From Polaribacter atrinae (GTDB lineage Bacteria; Bacteroidota; Bacteroidia; Flavobacteriales; Flavobacteriaceae), in assembly GCF_038023995.1 (NCBI RefSeq), contig NZ_CP150660.1:1982501-2046500 (forward strand): a stretch of 64,000 nucleotides of DNA, read 5' to 3'. This document shows positions 41,777 through 50,965 of the stretch, in pieces. The first letter of the stretch is position 1, and the number at the start of each line of letters is the position of its first letter. The notes under the pieces are model-generated. The model did no database searches. It worked only from the letters and a program-made list of their open reading frames with translations, and was not told the DNA's origin. Both the position numbers and the translations under genes were made by a program.

Positions 41777-42475
41777 ATGAACAAGAGTGATATTAAAATT
41801 TTATTGGTTGATGATGAGCCAGATATTATAGAAATTGTAGGTTATAATTTAAAAAACGAAGGCTATCAGATCTTTACTGCAACGAATGGAATAGAAGCTG
41901 TAAAAGCTGCTAAAAAGAATATTCCTCATCTAATTTTATTAGATATAATGATGCCAGAAATGGATGGTATAGAAGCTTGCGAAAAAATTAGAAAAGTAAA
42001 AGCATTAGAAAATGTTATTATTTCTTTCTTAACAGCAAGAGGCGAAGACTACTCTCAATTGGCTGGTTTTGAAGCAGGTGCAGACGATTACATTACAAAA
42101 CCTATTAAACCTAAAGTTTTAATAAGTAAAGTAAAATCTCTTTTAAGAAGACTAAAAACCCAAAAAGATAGCGAAGAAACCTTTAAAATAGGAGACATTG
42201 TTATCGATAGAGATGAATATGTAGTGTATAAAGCCGGTAATAGAATATCTCTTCCTAGAAAAGAATTCGAATTATTTTCTTTATTAACATCTAAACCAGG
42301 TAAAGTTTTTAAAAGAGAAGTAATTTTAGACACCGTTTGGGGAAATGAAGTTGTTGTTGGAGGTAGAACGATTGATGTACATATTAGAAAACTGCGTGAA
42401 AAAATTGGTGACGACCACTTTAAAACCGTAAAAGGCGTTGGCTATAAATTTGTTTTAGAAGGCGCAGAGCATTAA
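41777..42475 (+). CDS. OmpR/PhoB-family response regulator
   Basis: The 232-residue protein has a receiver domain (1-120) with ILLVDDEPDI (acidic pocket), LILLDIMMPEMDG (phosphorylated Asp 56), SFLTARGE (switch Thr) and YITKPIKP (conserved Lys). A winged-helix DNA-binding domain follows (about 135-230; ISLPRKEFELFSLLTSKPGKVF, GGRTIDVHIRKLREKIGDD, VKGVGYKF). It is a transcription factor switched by the histidine kinase ten bases downstream. The pair resembles PhoB/PhoR, but the signal is not identifiable. Confidence 0.95.
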   Translation: MNKSDIKILLVDDEPDIIEIVGYNLKNEGYQIFTATNGIEAVKAAKKNIPHLILLDIMMPEMDGIEACEKIRKVKALENVIISFLTARGEDYSQLAGFEAGADDYITKPIKPKVLISKVKSLLRRLKTQKDSEETFKIGDIVIDRDEYVVYKAGNRISLPRKEFELFSLLTSKPGKVFKREVILDTVWGNEVVVGGRTIDVHIRKLREKIGDDHFKTVKGVGYKFVLEGAEH

Positions 42476-42485
42476 AATTGCCTTA

Positions 42486-43526
42486 ATGAAAATTAAAAAA
42501 ACCTACTCTTACGCACTTTGGTCTGCCGTATATTTAACACTGCTTACAGTTGTTATTGCAACGTTATCGTATTATTTTTTTTCTAAACAAATTGGCATAA
42601 GTACTGTCCTTTTCTTTATTATAGTTCTTTTTGTGATTTCATTTTTTATCATTCAATATAGAACCGAACACTTTATTTACAGACGTCTTAAAAAAATATA
42701 TGAAGATGTTTCTATTTTAGATGTTAATGATCTAAGAAGAGATTCTGTAACTACAGATATTGAAAAACTTTCTAAAAGAATGCAAAAGTTTGTAGAAGGT
42801 AAAAGACTAGAAATAAAAAGCTTAACAGAAAGAGATTCCTTTAGAAGAGACTTTTTAGGAAATGTTGCACACGAACTAAAAACACCTTTATTTACTGTAC
42901 AAGGCTATATTTTAACCCTGATTGAAGGAGCTGTAAATGACAAGGAGATTAGAACAAAATATCTTGAGAGAGCCAATAAAGGCGTAGAAAGGCTGGTTGC
43001 TGTTATTAAAGATTTAGATATGATTGCCAAATTAGAAAATGATGGCACGAAACTAGATAAAGAAGTTTTTAATATTTTAGAACTTGTACAAAATGTGTTT
43101 GACATGTTTGAAATGAGAGCTAAAAAAAGAAACATCACATTAAAGTTTGATAGAATTTATGAATTTCCTGTTTTTGTAAATGGAGATGCAAAAAAAATTG
43201 AACAAGTACTAATAAACCTAATTGTAAATTCAATTAAGTACGGGAAACCAAACGGGAACACAATAGTTGCTGTAGAAAGTTATAACGAAGGTAAATTTAT
43301 TATTAAAACAATAGACAACGGAGAAGGAATTAAACCCCAACATCTTTCTAGACTTTTTGAAAGATTCTACAGGGTAGACCAAAGTAGATCTAGAGAACAA
43401 GGTGGTTCTGGTTTAGGTTTATCTATTGTAAAACATATTATCGAAGCCCATAACGAAACCATTCTTTTAAAAAGTACTTACGGAGAAGGTTCTGAATTTT
43501 CATTTACGCTCGAAAAGCCTAAATAA
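42486..43526 (+). CDS. PhoR-like sensor histidine kinase
   Basis: The 346-residue kinase has two adjacent N-terminal membrane helices (about 9-32 and 36-57) with almost no periplasmic loop, so it probably senses the membrane or a partner protein rather than a periplasmic ligand. A HisKA domain has FLGNVAHELKTPLFTVQGY (His 129). A HATPase domain follows with INLIVNSIKYG, TIDNGEGI, FYRVDQSRSREQGGSGLGLSIVKHI. The last 27 bases overlap the converging glycosyltransferase gene. Confidence 0.95.
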   Translation: MKIKKTYSYALWSAVYLTLLTVVIATLSYYFFSKQIGISTVLFFIIVLFVISFFIIQYRTEHFIYRRLKKIYEDVSILDVNDLRRDSVTTDIEKLSKRMQKFVEGKRLEIKSLTERDSFRRDFLGNVAHELKTPLFTVQGYILTLIEGAVNDKEIRTKYLERANKGVERLVAVIKDLDMIAKLENDGTKLDKEVFNILELVQNVFDMFEMRAKKRNITLKFDRIYEFPVFVNGDAKKIEQVLINLIVNSIKYGKPNGNTIVAVESYNEGKFIIKTIDNGEGIKPQHLSRLFERFYRVDQSRSREQGGSGLGLSIVKHIIEAHNETILLKSTYGEGSEFSFTLEKPK

Positions 43527-44549
43527 TTTAAAATCCACTTTTGTTTCATTTGTTTTTAAACCCTTATAATCTTTAATTGTAGTAATTTTTTCTTCTACAA
43601 AATCTTCTATTTTAGAAAACGGAGCATACTTTTTTTCGTCTAAATATGCTGCTAGATATTCTTGCTCTGGTTGATTTTGAGTAGGAATAAAAAATACTTT
43701 TTTACCCAAAACAGCCACATCCATTATAGAAGAATAACCAGATCTACAGATTACAACTTTACTAGAATTGATTAATTTTTGAAGTTCTTCTGAAAGTAAA
43801 TAATTGTAAAAAGTAGTATTCTCTGAAATCCACTTTTTTTGAACTGCCTCAACTTTACCTAAAACAAAAACAATGCTTCTAGAATCGTTTTTAAAGGCTA
43901 TTTTCAATTTATTTTCTAAAAAGGTTCTATTGGGTTCTGGACCAGAAAGAATGATTAAAATGTCTGTATTTTCAACTAAATCTTCCTTTTTAAACCGACT
44001 TAAGACTCCAATAAATTTTGTGTTTAGCTTTTTTTTGGTTGATGATAATTTTCCTGAAAATTCTGAGTTCTCATTGTCAGGTATCCAACATTCATCAAAC
44101 TTCTGTATTATTTTTTGATGAACAAAACTTGTTATAAACGTTGTATTACCAGATAATACATTTATTTGATGTGTAATATAAACAGAGGGTACCAAGCTGC
44201 TTCTAACACTAATTCTATTGTCTGAAATAACACCAACAACGTCTTTGTTTCTTAAAATAAAGTTATTGATGATTCTTTTTTCTTCTCTAACAGATTTTAT
44301 AATTTTAGGAAGTTGCAAAAGTAATCCCAACTTTAAACTCCTTTGATAAGAAATGGTATAAGTTGGGATTTCTAAATATTCTAAACTAGGAAATTCTTTT
44401 CTTAAAAAAGTGAAAGCATTTCCGTCTGATGCAATGATTGGTGTAAAATTATTTTCTAATAAAGCCTTAATAATAGGCACACAACGTGAAGCGTGACCTA
44501 AACCCCAATTAAGTGGTGCAATTATTATTTTCTTTGAGGTAGCAGTCAT
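43500..44549 (-). CDS. MurG-like (GT28-type) glycosyltransferase family protein
   Basis: The 349-residue protein starts KKIIIAPLNWGLGHASRCVPIIKAL, the Gly-rich N-terminal loop of GT-B enzymes such as MurG. The C-terminal half has ILIILSGPEPNRTFLENKL and VVICRSGYSSIMDVAVLGKKVFFIPTQNQPEQEYLA, the nucleotide-sugar-binding pattern of the GT28 group. The acceptor is unknown. Its 3' end overlaps that of the histidine kinase gene by 27 bases on the opposite strand. Confidence 0.85.
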   Translation of the reverse strand: MTATSKKIIIAPLNWGLGHASRCVPIIKALLENNFTPIIASDGNAFTFLRKEFPSLEYLEIPTYTISYQRSLKLGLLLQLPKIIKSVREEKRIINNFILRNKDVVGVISDNRISVRSSLVPSVYITHQINVLSGNTTFITSFVHQKIIQKFDECWIPDNENSEFSGKLSSTKKKLNTKFIGVLSRFKKEDLVENTDILIILSGPEPNRTFLENKLKIAFKNDSRSIVFVLGKVEAVQKKWISENTTFYNYLLSEELQKLINSSKVVICRSGYSSIMDVAVLGKKVFFIPTQNQPEQEYLAAYLDEKKYAPFSKIEDFVEEKITTIKDYKGLKTNETKVDFKLFRLFERK

Positions 44550-44628
44550 TTTTTATTTCAATTTAAAGCTACCATTTTTTTTAAATAATTACAAAAAAAC
44601 CGAGTTTGATTATTGATTTTAAATAAGT

Positions 44629-44704
44629 GCGTTAAGGATTGAAATGGCATCCTTTTTTTCTTTTTCAGAAAAAAAGATACAATGGAAAGCCTGTTAAAAC
44701 GCCC
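44629..44704. repeat. Dispersed intergenic repeat, copy 3
   Basis: It begins GCGTTAAGGAT like copy 1 and ends AACGCCC. An internal hairpin pairs CTTTTTTTCT with AGAAAAAAAG around TTTTC, flanked by GGCATCC and GGAAAGCCTG. It lies between purD and the MurG-like gene and probably terminates purD transcription. Confidence 0.65.
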
Positions 44705-44718
44705 AAATAAAAATACAG

Positions 44719-45993
44719 CTATACCAAATCGAAACCAATATCTTTTCTGTAATTTATTTTATCGAAATGGATTTTATCAATACTTCTGTAACTCTTTTCT
44801 AAAGCCTCTTCAATAGTGTCTCCAAAAGAAGTTACGGCCATCACTCTACCTCCACTTGTAACCACTTTACCGTCTTTAAGGGTAGTTCCTGCATGAAAAA
44901 CAATAGACTCATCTACAGATTCGAAACCTGTAATTTCTTTGTTTTTTTCATACGCCTCTGGATATCCACCTGATACTAACATAACCGTTGTTGCCGTTTT
45001 ATCGGTTACAGAAAATGATTTTTCATTTAAGTTTTGATGTGCAACCCCCTCGAACAACTCAAATAAATCTGAATTGATTCTTGGTAGTACAACTTCTGTT
45101 TCTGGATCTCCCATTCTAACATTATACTCTACCACAAAAGGGTTTCCGTTATCATTCATTAACCCAATAAAGATAAAACCTCTATAATCAATTCCGTCTT
45201 TTTGTAGACCAGCAATTGTTGGTTTTACCACTAATTCTTCTACTTTATTTAAAAAAGCTTCATCTGCAAAAGGTACTGGAGAGATTGCTCCCATTCCACC
45301 TGTATTTAAACCAGCATCTCCTTCGCCAATTCTTTTATAATCTTTTGCTGATGGTAACATTTTATAATTTTTTCCATCTGTTAAAACAAAAACAGATAAT
45401 TCTATTCCTTTTAAAAATTCTTCTATAACAACAGTTGCAGAAGCTTCTCCGAATTTTAGATTAGAAACCATTTCTTCTAACTCTGACTTTGCTTCTTCTA
45501 AAGAATTTAAAATTAAAACTCCTTTACCAGCTGCTAAACCATCTGCTTTTAATACAAAAGGTGGCGCTAGTGTTTCTAAGAAAGCAAAACCATCTTGTAA
45601 ATTTTCTTTAGTAAATGATGCATAACGTGCTGTTGGAACGCCGTGTTTTTGCATGAATTGCTTAGAAAAATCTTTAGACCCTTCTAACAATGCTCCGTCT
45701 TTTTTAGGACCAATTACAGGAATATTTTTTAACTCATCATCTGCTAAAAAGAAATCATGAACCCCCTCTACTAAAGGTGCTTCTGGACCTACAACTACCA
45801 TTTTAATCTCCTTTTCTAAAACAATTTCTTTAATAGCTTTAAAATCTGTAGGATTGATATTGATGTTTTTAGCTATTTTATCTGTCCCTGCATTACCTGG
45901 AGCAACAAAAAGTTGATTGATTTTTTTACTTTCTAATAATTTTATTGCAAAAGCGTGTTCTCTACCTCCAGAACCTAAAATAAGTACATTCAT
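44719..45993 (-). CDS. purD: Phosphoribosylamine--glycine ligase PurD
   Basis: The 424-residue ATP-grasp enzyme joins glycine to phosphoribosylamine in purine synthesis. The N-terminal MNVLILGSGGREHAFAIKL and VVVGPEAPLVEG, the ATP-grasp core (PFVLKADGLAAGKGVLI), and NTGGMGAISPVP and VEYNVRMGDPETEVVLPRI are all diagnostic. Length is normal and catalytic regions are intact. It stands alone, with a TATATTTG promoter box upstream. Confidence 0.97.
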   Translation of the reverse strand: MNVLILGSGGREHAFAIKLLESKKINQLFVAPGNAGTDKIAKNININPTDFKAIKEIVLEKEIKMVVVGPEAPLVEGVHDFFLADDELKNIPVIGPKKDGALLEGSKDFSKQFMQKHGVPTARYASFTKENLQDGFAFLETLAPPFVLKADGLAAGKGVLILNSLEEAKSELEEMVSNLKFGEASATVVIEEFLKGIELSVFVLTDGKNYKMLPSAKDYKRIGEGDAGLNTGGMGAISPVPFADEAFLNKVEELVVKPTIAGLQKDGIDYRGFIFIGLMNDNGNPFVVEYNVRMGDPETEVVLPRINSDLFELFEGVAHQNLNEKSFSVTDKTATTVMLVSGGYPEAYEKNKEITGFESVDESIVFHAGTTLKDGKVVTSGGRVMAVTSFGDTIEEALEKSYRSIDKIHFDKINYRKDIGFDLV

Positions 45994-46016
45994 TGTTTGT
46001 TGTGTTGTTGTTACCG

Positions 46017-46024
46017 CAAATATA
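46017..46024 (-). promoter_or_regulatory. -7 promoter element of purD
   Basis: The minus strand reads TATATTTG, an exact TAnnTTTG, giving a leader of about 20 bases to the ATG at 45993. Confidence 0.5.
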
Positions 46025-46103
46025 TTTTAAAAAAATTGGATTGCCCTTTGATTAGAAAGACATTTTAAAGGAAAACGAAATTCTATTGACAATCTTTACA
46101 CTG

Positions 46104-46874
46104 CTAAAATCCCCATTTAAAGAAATATTTAATTGCAGATGAAGTATGACGTAAAAATAGTTTTGCACTTTTAGAAGAACCTTGTTTTAAAACATGTACA
46201 ATTTCTTCTTGTGGAAAATATAATTTTTTCTTTCCTAATGAATCAATTTTTTTACAGATGTCTACATCTTCCATGTATAAAAAGTAGCGCTCATCAAAGC
46301 CATTTAATTTTACAAAATATTCTGCTCTGTATAATTGGAAACACCCTGTAATATATTCTGCAAAGAAAGGTTCTTTTAAATCTCTTTCTCTATACTCTCC
46401 TTTTAATATAACTGCTTTAAACATTGGTTTTAAAACGGCAAACCTTCTAGCAATTAATTCTGAAATTGATGGATACCTCCTACATGAATATTGGTGTTTT
46501 CCGTTTGGAAACAATACCTTTGGAGCAATCATTGCAATCTCTTTATTCCTTTCTAACTCTTTAATTAAATTAGAAATAACACCTAATTTAAAAGAAACAT
46601 CTGGATTTAAAATTAAATGAAATTTAGAGGTTTGTTTTAATATATCTAGTATTTTATTATGAGCAGAACCAAACCCAATGTTTTTACCAACAGCAATGTA
46701 TTCAATATCTTTTTGATTAAAAATACCCTTAAAGCACATTTGAGGTGTATTATCTATTAAATAAAGCTTCTTTTTTAACGGAATACTTAAAAAACAATCT
46801 ACTGTTTTTGTAAGCTCCTCTAAATTTTCATTATAAAGAACAATAGATGCTGTTATGTCTAATTTCTCTTTCAT
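46104..46874 (-). CDS. Glycosyltransferase family 2 (rhamnosyltransferase-like)
   Basis: The 256-residue GT-A enzyme has ITASIVLYNENLEELTKT at the N-terminus, NIGFGSAHNKIL, HLILNPDVSF (the metal-binding DxD-like region) and YFLYMEDVDICKKI (catalytic-base region). This is the WbbL/rhamnosyltransferase type, which fits the rfbBAC genes in the same locus. It is the last gene of the leftward polysaccharide operon, four bases after the initiating transferase. Confidence 0.9.
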   Translation of the reverse strand: MKEKLDITASIVLYNENLEELTKTVDCFLSIPLKKKLYLIDNTPQMCFKGIFNQKDIEYIAVGKNIGFGSAHNKILDILKQTSKFHLILNPDVSFKLGVISNLIKELERNKEIAMIAPKVLFPNGKHQYSCRRYPSISELIARRFAVLKPMFKAVILKGEYRERDLKEPFFAEYITGCFQLYRAEYFVKLNGFDERYFLYMEDVDICKKIDSLGKKKLYFPQEEIVHVLKQGSSKSAKLFLRHTSSAIKYFFKWGF

Positions 46875-46878
46875 TTAT

Positions 46879-48240
46879 TTAGTATGCTTTATCCTGTCCT
46901 TTAAATACATTAAAAATAGTTAAAAAAACTATTTTTAAATCTAAAATAAAGGACCAATTTTCTATATAAAAAATATCTAAACGTACTCTGTTTTCTATAT
47001 CAGATTTCTTTTTTACTTCTCCTCTATAACCAGAAACTTGTGCTAGACCTGTTATACCGGGCTTTACAGAGTTTCTAATTATATAATTCTCTATTTCTTT
47101 TAAATATTTCTCTGTTTGAATATTCATATGTGGTCTTGGTCCAACAACACTCATATCTCCCATAAGGACATTAAAAAACTGTGGTAATTCATCTAAACTT
47201 GTTTTCCTTAAAAAAGCACCCATTTTAGTTATTCTAGAATCATTTTTAGTAGCATGAATTTTATGAGCATTCACATTAGATTTCATCGACCTAATTTTAT
47301 AACAATAGAATTTTTTACCATCTGCTCCGTCTCTAATTTGTTTAAAGAAAAATGCTCCTTTAGAATCTATTTTAACTAAAAACCATAAAATGGGTAATAA
47401 CCAAGAAAGTAAAAATATACATACTAAAACAGAAAAAACAAAATCGAAAATTCTTTTTAAGATGTGCGTTTCTATTTTTTCGAATGGTAATTCTTTTGGT
47501 TTTAAAATTGGTATTGTACCAAAATATTCTAAGGTAAAATTTTTACTATAAATAGCCTTATTTTCTGGTATTAACCTTATTTCTATATTATTGTTATTTG
47601 CAAAATTTCTAATTTCTTTAAATTGATGTGGTGAAATAGAATTTACTTCATAATAAATCTCATCTACACTATTATTTAGTGCATAAACCAAACCTTCTTT
47701 TATAGTACCCAAATAATCCTTAACATTTGTTGTCTTATCTGAAAATAAACCTCTAAAACGGTATCCTAATTCTTGCTTATTTTTAAACAAAGAAACAACT
47801 CTCTGAGCAGATTTTGTATTACCAAAAACTATTATATTTCTGTAATTACCACCAAAAAATCTATATTTTTTTAATAAATAAAAAGATAAAATCTTAAAAA
47901 AAGTTATAATTAAAACAAAAGTTATAATTGTTTTAAATTGCTCACTTATAATCTCTCCCTCTTTAAATAACGTAAAATATGATAGAAAAGCTAAGATAAA
48001 AACAAAGAAATGAGTAAGCATTATACCTAGCAATTTAGAGATATGGGTATATCTATAGATTTTATAAAACTTAGTATAATAAGATATTAAAAACCATGAA
48101 AAAACAGTGTAACAAAAAAAATGTAAGTTTAAATATTCTGTATGAGAAAAATAATAAACAGCTAAAAATATTATTATTAAATCTACTAATGTTAATAACG
48201 GCCTTATTAGAAAGGAGTATTTTTTTATTCTATTTCTCAT
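46879..48240 (-). CDS. Initiating undecaprenyl-phosphate sugar phosphotransferase (WcaJ/WbaP type)
   Basis: The 453-residue protein has five N-terminal hydrophobic segments, a central CoA-binding-like domain (NIIVFGNTKSAQRVVSLF) and the C-terminal bacterial sugar transferase domain (about 265-453: KRIFDFVFSVLVCIF, FKQIRDGADGKKFYCYKIRSM, LRKTSLDELPQFFNVLMGDMSVVGPRP, KPGITGLAQVSGYRG). It places the first sugar-1-phosphate on the lipid carrier to begin the repeat unit. Its ATG overlaps the previous stop (TAATG). Confidence 0.94.
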   Translation of the reverse strand: MRNRIKKYSFLIRPLLTLVDLIIIFLAVYYFSHTEYLNLHFFCYTVFSWFLISYYTKFYKIYRYTHISKLLGIMLTHFFVFILAFLSYFTLFKEGEIISEQFKTIITFVLIITFFKILSFYLLKKYRFFGGNYRNIIVFGNTKSAQRVVSLFKNKQELGYRFRGLFSDKTTNVKDYLGTIKEGLVYALNNSVDEIYYEVNSISPHQFKEIRNFANNNNIEIRLIPENKAIYSKNFTLEYFGTIPILKPKELPFEKIETHILKRIFDFVFSVLVCIFLLSWLLPILWFLVKIDSKGAFFFKQIRDGADGKKFYCYKIRSMKSNVNAHKIHATKNDSRITKMGAFLRKTSLDELPQFFNVLMGDMSVVGPRPHMNIQTEKYLKEIENYIIRNSVKPGITGLAQVSGYRGEVKKKSDIENRVRLDIFYIENWSFILDLKIVFLTIFNVFKGQDKAY

Positions 48241-49463
48241 TATAATTCCAAAAATACTTTTTCAAACTTTTGTAAAACTTTTTCAAAAGAATAATTTAAT
48301 CTAACATAATCCCTCGCATTTTCACTATATGATTTTGGTAAATTGGTGTTAGACTTATAAAATTTTACAAACTCTATTACTTTTTTCAACTCGCTAGAAT
48401 CAAAATACTCGCCTCCTTTTGATTGATTGATAATTGTTGCAACTTCAGATTTTAAATTACCTGTAATTAATGATGGTTTGCTACTAGCCATCATAGCTAA
48501 AATTTTTGAAGGCATTACAGTATCAATAACATCATTCTTTTGAAAGAGGATATGCATATCTGCACTACATAATAAGTTTGATAATTCATTATAAGCAACA
48601 GGTTTATGGAATGAGATATTCTTAGAATCCTTTAATTTATCAACTAACCAATCTCTTTTGCTTCCGCTACCCACAACCACTATCTCTACATCATTTAACG
48701 CTTCTAACTCGTTAGCAAAGTTTATAAAAAAATCCCAATCTTGTTTTTCTCCAATATTCCCAGAATACAATATTTTAAATTTCGTAGACTCTAAATAGCG
48801 ATGTTTTGTTGATGTAATTGGGTTTATAAAGTTTAAATCTACCCAATTAGGTAAAAGGATTTTTTTCTTATCTTTTTTAACCTTTGTACTTAATTTTAAT
48901 AGCATAGAAGTACTAATTGTACTTACTATTTCTGCCTTGTTTAGTAATTTCCTTTCAATCCAAAATAACATTTTAAATAAAACAGATTCCTTTTGCTTAT
49001 TATGCAAAATATTAGAATCTGTAACAGCATCAAACTCAAAATCTTGAATATGAACCCAAAGTTTAGCTCCTCTTAATTTTGATAAAATTTTACCCAAAAA
49101 AACCGAACCAATAAACGGAACAATACATAAAACTACATCTGTTTTTTTTACTTTAAAAATATTAATGAATGTACCAAAAGAAAAATCTAAAAGATGTAAT
49201 ATCCTTTTTATAAAAGTAGGGTTTTCAGGCACAAACTGTTTGTATCTAAAAACATTAATTCCATTAAAATTCTCCTTATAAAAAGTTTTTTTTGATTGGT
49301 ACTCCGAACTAATTTTCCATGCAGGATAATACGGAAAACCTGTAATTATATTAACCTCTATTCCTTTATCATTATAATAATTAGCGAGTTGAGAAGTATA
49401 CAAACCAATGGCTGTATCTTCTGGATAATAATTAATACCTATGATAGTTATACTTTTATTCAA
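48240..49463 (-). CDS. Glycosyltransferase family 4 (WbuB-like)
   Basis: From a TTG at 49463 the protein has 407 residues and starts MNKSITIIGINYYPEDTAIG, matching WbuB-type proteins; an ATG at 49496 would add 11 residues and a longer overlap. GT-B motifs include GFPYYPAW, KILYSGNIGEKQDWDFFI and ILFQKNDVIDTVMPSKILAMMA. It adds a sugar to the lipid-linked repeat unit on the cytoplasmic side. The TTG start overlaps the acyltransferase stop by eight bases. Confidence 0.88.
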   Translation of the reverse strand: MNKSITIIGINYYPEDTAIGLYTSQLANYYNDKGIEVNIITGFPYYPAWKISSEYQSKKTFYKENFNGINVFRYKQFVPENPTFIKRILHLLDFSFGTFINIFKVKKTDVVLCIVPFIGSVFLGKILSKLRGAKLWVHIQDFEFDAVTDSNILHNKQKESVLFKMLFWIERKLLNKAEIVSTISTSMLLKLSTKVKKDKKKILLPNWVDLNFINPITSTKHRYLESTKFKILYSGNIGEKQDWDFFINFANELEALNDVEIVVVGSGSKRDWLVDKLKDSKNISFHKPVAYNELSNLLCSADMHILFQKNDVIDTVMPSKILAMMASSKPSLITGNLKSEVATIINQSKGGEYFDSSELKKVIEFVKFYKSNTNLPKSYSENARDYVRLNYSFEKVLQKFEKVFLEL

Positions 49464-50019
49464 TTCTTTTTTTAATTGGCTTTGCCGGATTACCATAACA
49501 TATAAATCCTTCTGGCATATTATTATAAACACTGCTTCTAGCTCCTACAACACTTCCTTTACCTACGGTAACTCCAGGAGCTATATATACATCATTTGTG
49601 ATCCAGCATTCATCTTTAATAATTATTTTTTTTGACATAATTGTAAATTCTTCCGTAGTATAATCATGTAAACCGGTATTAAAATAAACACCATGAGCTA
49701 TTGCTACATGAGTACCAATACTAATTTCATCTAAACTATAAAAGACAGTTTCTTCTCCTATCCAACTATAATCTCCTATAGAAACCTTCCAAGGGTATGT
49801 AAATTTAGCTGTAGATCTAATTAAAACACCTTTACCAATTTTAGCGCCAAATAATCGTAGAAGAAACCTTCTCCAACCATAAAAAAACTGTGGAGACATT
49901 GCAAAAAAAGTATTTTCAACGATCCACCAAAGTTGTACAATAACTTTTGATTTACCTCTAAAGCCCTTTGAAACTTTAAATTTTTTTAAATCTTGATACT
50001 CTCTTTTTTCATTAACCAT
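49456..50019 (-). CDS. Left-handed beta-helix acyltransferase (WcaF-like)
   Basis: The 187-residue protein has hexapeptide repeats in KIGKGVLIRSTAKFTYPWKV, SIGDYSWIGEETVFYS, EISIGTHVAIAHGVYF and VTVGKGSVVGARSSVY. These, with the catalytic His region GLHDYTTEEF, place it with colanic-acid WcaF-type acetyltransferases. It probably O-acetylates a sugar of the repeat unit. The start overlaps the upstream epimerase gene by 34 bases, an unusually long overlap. Confidence 0.9.
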   Translation of the reverse strand: MVNEKREYQDLKKFKVSKGFRGKSKVIVQLWWIVENTFFAMSPQFFYGWRRFLLRLFGAKIGKGVLIRSTAKFTYPWKVSIGDYSWIGEETVFYSLDEISIGTHVAIAHGVYFNTGLHDYTTEEFTIMSKKIIIKDECWITNDVYIAPGVTVGKGSVVGARSSVYNNMPEGFICYGNPAKPIKKRIE

Positions 50020-50960
50020 TTATAAGTAATATTTGTACCTTGTTCTAAGGTAAACGGTAATTCCTTAACAACATTCTCTACATCTAATGTATTATATGAC
50101 ATTTGAGTGGTAAGATTATTAAGTCTAAATGTTGTTAAAGGAGGATTTTTAACTCCTAAATATTTTGACAAGTCACCAAGAACCGAAAATGTTTTCAGAA
50201 TAAAATAAGGTATTTGCTTCACTTTTGTCTTGTGAAAGCAATTAGAAATCATATCAGCCCATACTTTAACTTCCAATTCTTTAAAGTCAGACAAATAAAC
50301 TGTTTTTTTATTTAAAGTCTCGTCTTTTAAGAGAGCATTTAAAATATATACGCAATTTAAAACAAATCCAAATTTCTTATAAATTTTCTCTCCTTGTGGA
50401 TGAAAATACAATTTTCTCTCTATAACATCAAAAAAGTTTTTATAAGGAACACCAAACCAGGGTCCCCATAAAGATGTGGGTCTAACAATAATCCAATTGG
50501 CATTTTCTATTGTAGCATCTCTAACTATTTTTTCTCCTATAATTTTACTTTCACCATAAATGGTTGATGGTTTATAATCAAATTCATCTTTTGGTTCATA
50601 GCCAATTTCACAAACCAATCTACTTGAAGCAAAAATGATCTTTTTTATAGAGGGTGTATTGTTGGTTGCTGAAATAACATTTTCAACTCCCTTTATATTT
50701 GCACTATAATCTTCTAAATTTCTACCATCTAAATCTGTTCTTGCAGCCATGTGCAAAACAAAGTCTGGTTTAAAGCTGGTAAACACTTTATTTAAAGAAC
50801 TACTGTCTAAAATATCAACTTCTTTCCAGTAAGAAATCTGATTAATATTTCTAGGAACTACAATATCTATATTTAAAACTTCATAATCATTTTTATAGAA
50901 TTCAATAATATTTGTACCTATAAAACCTGACCCTCCAGTTACTAAAATTCTTTTTTTCAT
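49986..50960 (-). CDS. NAD-dependent epimerase/dehydratase
   Basis: The 324-residue extended short-chain dehydrogenase has the Rossmann motif RILVTGGSGFIGTNII, VLHMAARTDL, and IYGESKIIGEKIV with the catalytic Tyr and Lys (YxxxK), then IIVRPTSLWGPWFG. It modifies a nucleotide sugar. The GxxGxxG form and overall pattern do not match RmlD (dTDP-4-dehydrorhamnose reductase), which the locus lacks. It may carry out a reduction or epimerisation of another NDP-sugar. Confidence 0.88.
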   Translation of the reverse strand: MKKRILVTGGSGFIGTNIIEFYKNDYEVLNIDIVVPRNINQISYWKEVDILDSSSLNKVFTSFKPDFVLHMAARTDLDGRNLEDYSANIKGVENVISATNNTPSIKKIIFASSRLVCEIGYEPKDEFDYKPSTIYGESKIIGEKIVRDATIENANWIIVRPTSLWGPWFGVPYKNFFDVIERKLYFHPQGEKIYKKFGFVLNCVYILNALLKDETLNKKTVYLSDFKELEVKVWADMISNCFHKTKVKQIPYFILKTFSVLGDLSKYLGVKNPPLTTFRLNNLTTQMSYNTLDVENVVKELPFTLEQGTNITYKWLMKKESIKI

Positions 50961-50965
50961 TAAAT

